Source: a virus. Taken from it: a stretch of 64,000 nucleotides of DNA. The notes under the pieces were generated by a model. That model did not search any database, had not been told where the DNA came from, and worked only from the letters and a program-made list of their open reading frames with translations. A program made the position numbers and the translations under genes. Of this stretch, positions 62,411-64,000 are shown in pieces. The stretch's first letter is position 1; the number at the start of each line of letters is the position of its first letter. The stretch is taken from the IMG/VR virus record IMGVR_UViG_3300034284_002638, positions 37,674 to 101,673 of that record. One strand, given 5' to 3'.

Positions 62411-64000
62411 ATGTCAAGATCATATACACAACGAGAGCAAATCAACGTAGACAATTTGACGCTTGACGGAAATACAATAAGCAGCAAAAGCGGAGATATA
62501 GTACTTAATCCAAATGGTTCCGGAAAAGTTCTTATAGGCAATCAAGAAATAAACGCCCAAGGAATTCAAGGAATTCAAGGTAGTCAAGGAATAACAGGTA
62601 GTCAAGGAATAACAGGTAGTCAAGGAATAACAGGTAGTCAAGGAACAACAGGTAGTCAAGGAACAACAGGTAGTCAAGGAACAACAGGTAGTCAAGGAAC
62701 AACAGGTAGTCAAGGAACAACAGGTAGTCAAGGAACAACAGGTAGTCAAGGAATTCAAGGAATTCAAGGAATTCAAGGAACAACAGGTAGTCAAGGAACA
62801 ACAGGTAGTCAAGGAACAACAGGTAGTCAAGGAACAACAGGTAGTCAAGGAATTCAAGGAATTCAAGGAGCCCGAGGAATTCAAGGAATTCAAGGAGCCC
62901 GAGGAATTCAAGGAATTCAAGGAATTCAAGGAATTCAAGGAATTCAAGGTAGTCAAGGAATAACAGGTAGTCAAGGAATTCAAGGAATTCAAGGAATTCA
63001 AGGAATTCAAGGAATAACAGGTAGTCAAGGAATTCAAGGTAGTCAAGGAATAACAGGTAGTCAAGGAATAACAGGTAGTCAAGGAATAACAGGTAGTCAA
63101 GGAATAACAGGTAGTCAAGGAATAACAGGTAGTCAAGGAATAACAGGTAGTCAAGGAACCCAAGGAATCCAAGGAACCCAAGGAATCTCTGGTTCTGATC
63201 AATGGACGCCCAATGCCTCGGCCAATATAACGATCTCTAATGGCAACACATTCGCCAGATCTTCCGGTAGTGGTTGGGACGCTCAAGTATACTCTACAGA
63301 AGGATACACTAGGGGTGCTTATTGTTCTGCTGTGGCATCTCAAACTAATGGCGCCATAATGTTTGGACTAAACTCTGATCCAACAACAAATGCCAATTTC
63401 ACAAGCATAGATTATGCTTGGTATTTTAATGCCTCTGGTTCTTTGGAGATATATGAAAATGGAACCGGAACAGGTGTTAATTATGGTTCATATACAACCT
63501 CAACTGTTCTTTATATAACATACGATGGCTCAACAATAACATATTGGAAAGATGGAGTTAGTCAAAGAACTATCAGTAGGTCAATAGGAAGCCCTTTGCA
63601 TTTTGATTGTAGTATTTTTAATTTAGGCAGTTCAATTAACTCTGTTGCTTTTGGACCCATGGGAGAAAGAGGTTCACAAGGAATTCAAGGAATTCAAGGA
63701 ACCCAAGGAACCCAAGGAATTCAAGGAAGACAGGGAATTCAAGGTTCTATTGGTAGTCAAGGAATAACAGGTAGTCAAGGAATAACAGGTAGTCAAGGAA
63801 TAACAGGTAGTCAAGGAATAACAGGTAGTCAAGGAATAACAGGTAGTCAAGGAATAACAGGTAGTCAAGGAACAACAGGTAGTCAAGGAACAACAGGTAG
63901 TCAAGGAACAACAGGTAGTCAAGGAACAACAGGTAGTCAAGGAACAACAGGTAGTCAAGGAACAACAGGTAGTCAAGGAACAACAGGTAGTCAAGGAACA
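62411..64000 (+). CDS. Collagen-like tail fibre protein (partial)
   Basis: The frame is open from the ATG at 62411 to the window end (530 codons). AAGGGTAG precedes the ATG. Residues 1-50 form an attachment-type head (LDGNTISSKSGDIVLNPNGSG). Residues 51-259 are collagen-like Gly-x-y repeats (GIQ, GSQ, GIT). Residues 260-420 form a beta-rich globular domain (SDQWTPNASANITIS ... YDGSTITYWKDG), lectin-like in appearance. Collagen-like repeats resume at residue 421. It probably forms a trimeric fibre. Confidence 0.85.
   Translation, partial: MSRSYTQREQINVDNLTLDGNTISSKSGDIVLNPNGSGKVLIGNQEINAQGIQGIQGSQGITGSQGITGSQGITGSQGTTGSQGTTGSQGTTGSQGTTGSQGTTGSQGTTGSQGIQGIQGIQGTTGSQGTTGSQGTTGSQGTTGSQGIQGIQGARGIQGIQGARGIQGIQGIQGIQGIQGSQGITGSQGIQGIQGIQGIQGITGSQGIQGSQGITGSQGITGSQGITGSQGITGSQGITGSQGITGSQGTQGIQGTQGISGSDQWTPNASANITISNGNTFARSSGSGWDAQVYSTEGYTRGAYCSAVASQTNGAIMFGLNSDPTTNANFTSIDYAWYFNASGSLEIYENGTGTGVNYGSYTTSTVLYITYDGSTITYWKDGVSQRTISRSIGSPLHFDCSIFNLGSSINSVAFGPMGERGSQGIQGIQGTQGTQGIQGRQGIQGSIGSQGITGSQGITGSQGITGSQGITGSQGITGSQGITGSQGTTGSQGTTGSQGTTGSQGTTGSQGTTGSQGTTGSQGTTGSQGT
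62561..63186 (+). repeat. Collagen-like coding repeats, block 1
   Basis: In-frame units of 9 bases (GIQ) and 18 bases (GITGSQ or GTTGSQ) repeat with near-identical codons; glycine is always GGA or GGT. Unit boundaries vary, which suggests ongoing expansion and contraction. Confidence 0.95.
63671..64000 (+). repeat. Collagen-like coding repeats, block 2 (continues beyond the window)
   Basis: The same 9- and 18-base units, here mostly GITGSQ and then GTTGSQ, run to the last base. Blocks 1 and 2 share units, so recombination between them could delete the globular domain. Confidence 0.95.

Noticed and set aside
62420-63994. Long minus-strand open frames of Leu, Thr, Ser and Tyr repeats
   Set aside because: They are antisense shadows of the collagen-like repeats on the plus strand, which have a proper start, ribosome site and globular domain.
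62561-64000. CRISPR array
   Set aside because: Repeats are directly tandem, in coding frame and without unique spacers.

Overview
The window is a contiguous piece of a large tailed-phage genome of the T4-like myovirus type, probably a distant (far-T4) lineage. The evidence is a set of T4 hallmark genes: UvsX, gp32-like SSB, a gp41/DnaB-like helicase, UvsW, gp46/gp47, NrdA/NrdB, dUTPase, a gp1-like dNMP kinase, a gp55-like late sigma factor, tail sheath gp18, two gp19-like tail tube proteins, a gp15-like sheath terminator and a gp26-like baseplate protein. There are no rRNA genes, no integrase and no bacterial housekeeping operons. Genes are dense, often overlap by ATGA or GTGA, and switch strand many times. 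The host cannot be named from the sequence.

Layout. Positions 1-5323 (+) hold about 20 small, translationally coupled genes. Nine of them form a paralogous family with variable bodies and a shared C-terminal motif (acidic-x-A-x-x-x-L-x-(L/I/F)-G). 5324-7629 holds a zinc-finger/gp4-like nuclease fusion, small genes and the dNMP kinase. 7702-9488 holds Cys-rich proteins and a Pro/Thr/Ser protein with six 54-bp repeats. 9477-24609 (mostly -) is the replication, recombination and metabolism block: Ski2/Hel308-like helicase, UvsX, SSB, a UvsY-like candidate, an endonuclease III-like protein, replicative helicase, GMP reductase (guaC), an HNH protein and a short family A DNA polymerase. 24661-25111 is a structured non-coding stretch at a strand divergence. 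25112-34776 is an accessory region with a secreted trypsin-like protease, a metallopeptidase-like protein, glycosyltransferases, UvsW, a Pmp3 membrane protein and several proteins that share a T4-internal-protein-like N-terminus. 34798-44305 (+) holds gp47, gp46, nrdB, nrdA with a mini-intein, a HAD protein, dUTPase, a SET-domain protein, a GNAT protein and a PD-(D/E)XK nuclease. 44306-52332 mixes hypothetical proteins with baseplate gp26, which carries a possible programmed -1 frameshift site. 52408-58518 holds the late sigma factor and the tail tube/sheath module. 58589-64000 holds virion-type proteins, a tRNA-Gly(UCC) and the start of a collagen-like fibre gene that is rich in GGA glycine codons.

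Regulation. Two promoter classes can be seen. Sigma70-like promoters (TTGAC-type -35, 16-17 bp, TATA-type -10) lie before the dNMP kinase, SSB, guaC, the gene at 25112, the GNAT gene and a ParB-like gene. A second class has a TATATA/TATAAATA box, as expected for a gp55-type late sigma factor. In eight genes this box sits only 2-7 nt before a start codon that has no clear Shine-Dalgarno sequence, which suggests leaderless late mRNAs. The items most worth a second look are the nine-member paralog array, the frameshift in gp26, the intein at the NrdA catalytic cysteine, the dispersed packaged-protein set with its box-proximal starts, and the structured intergenic region.
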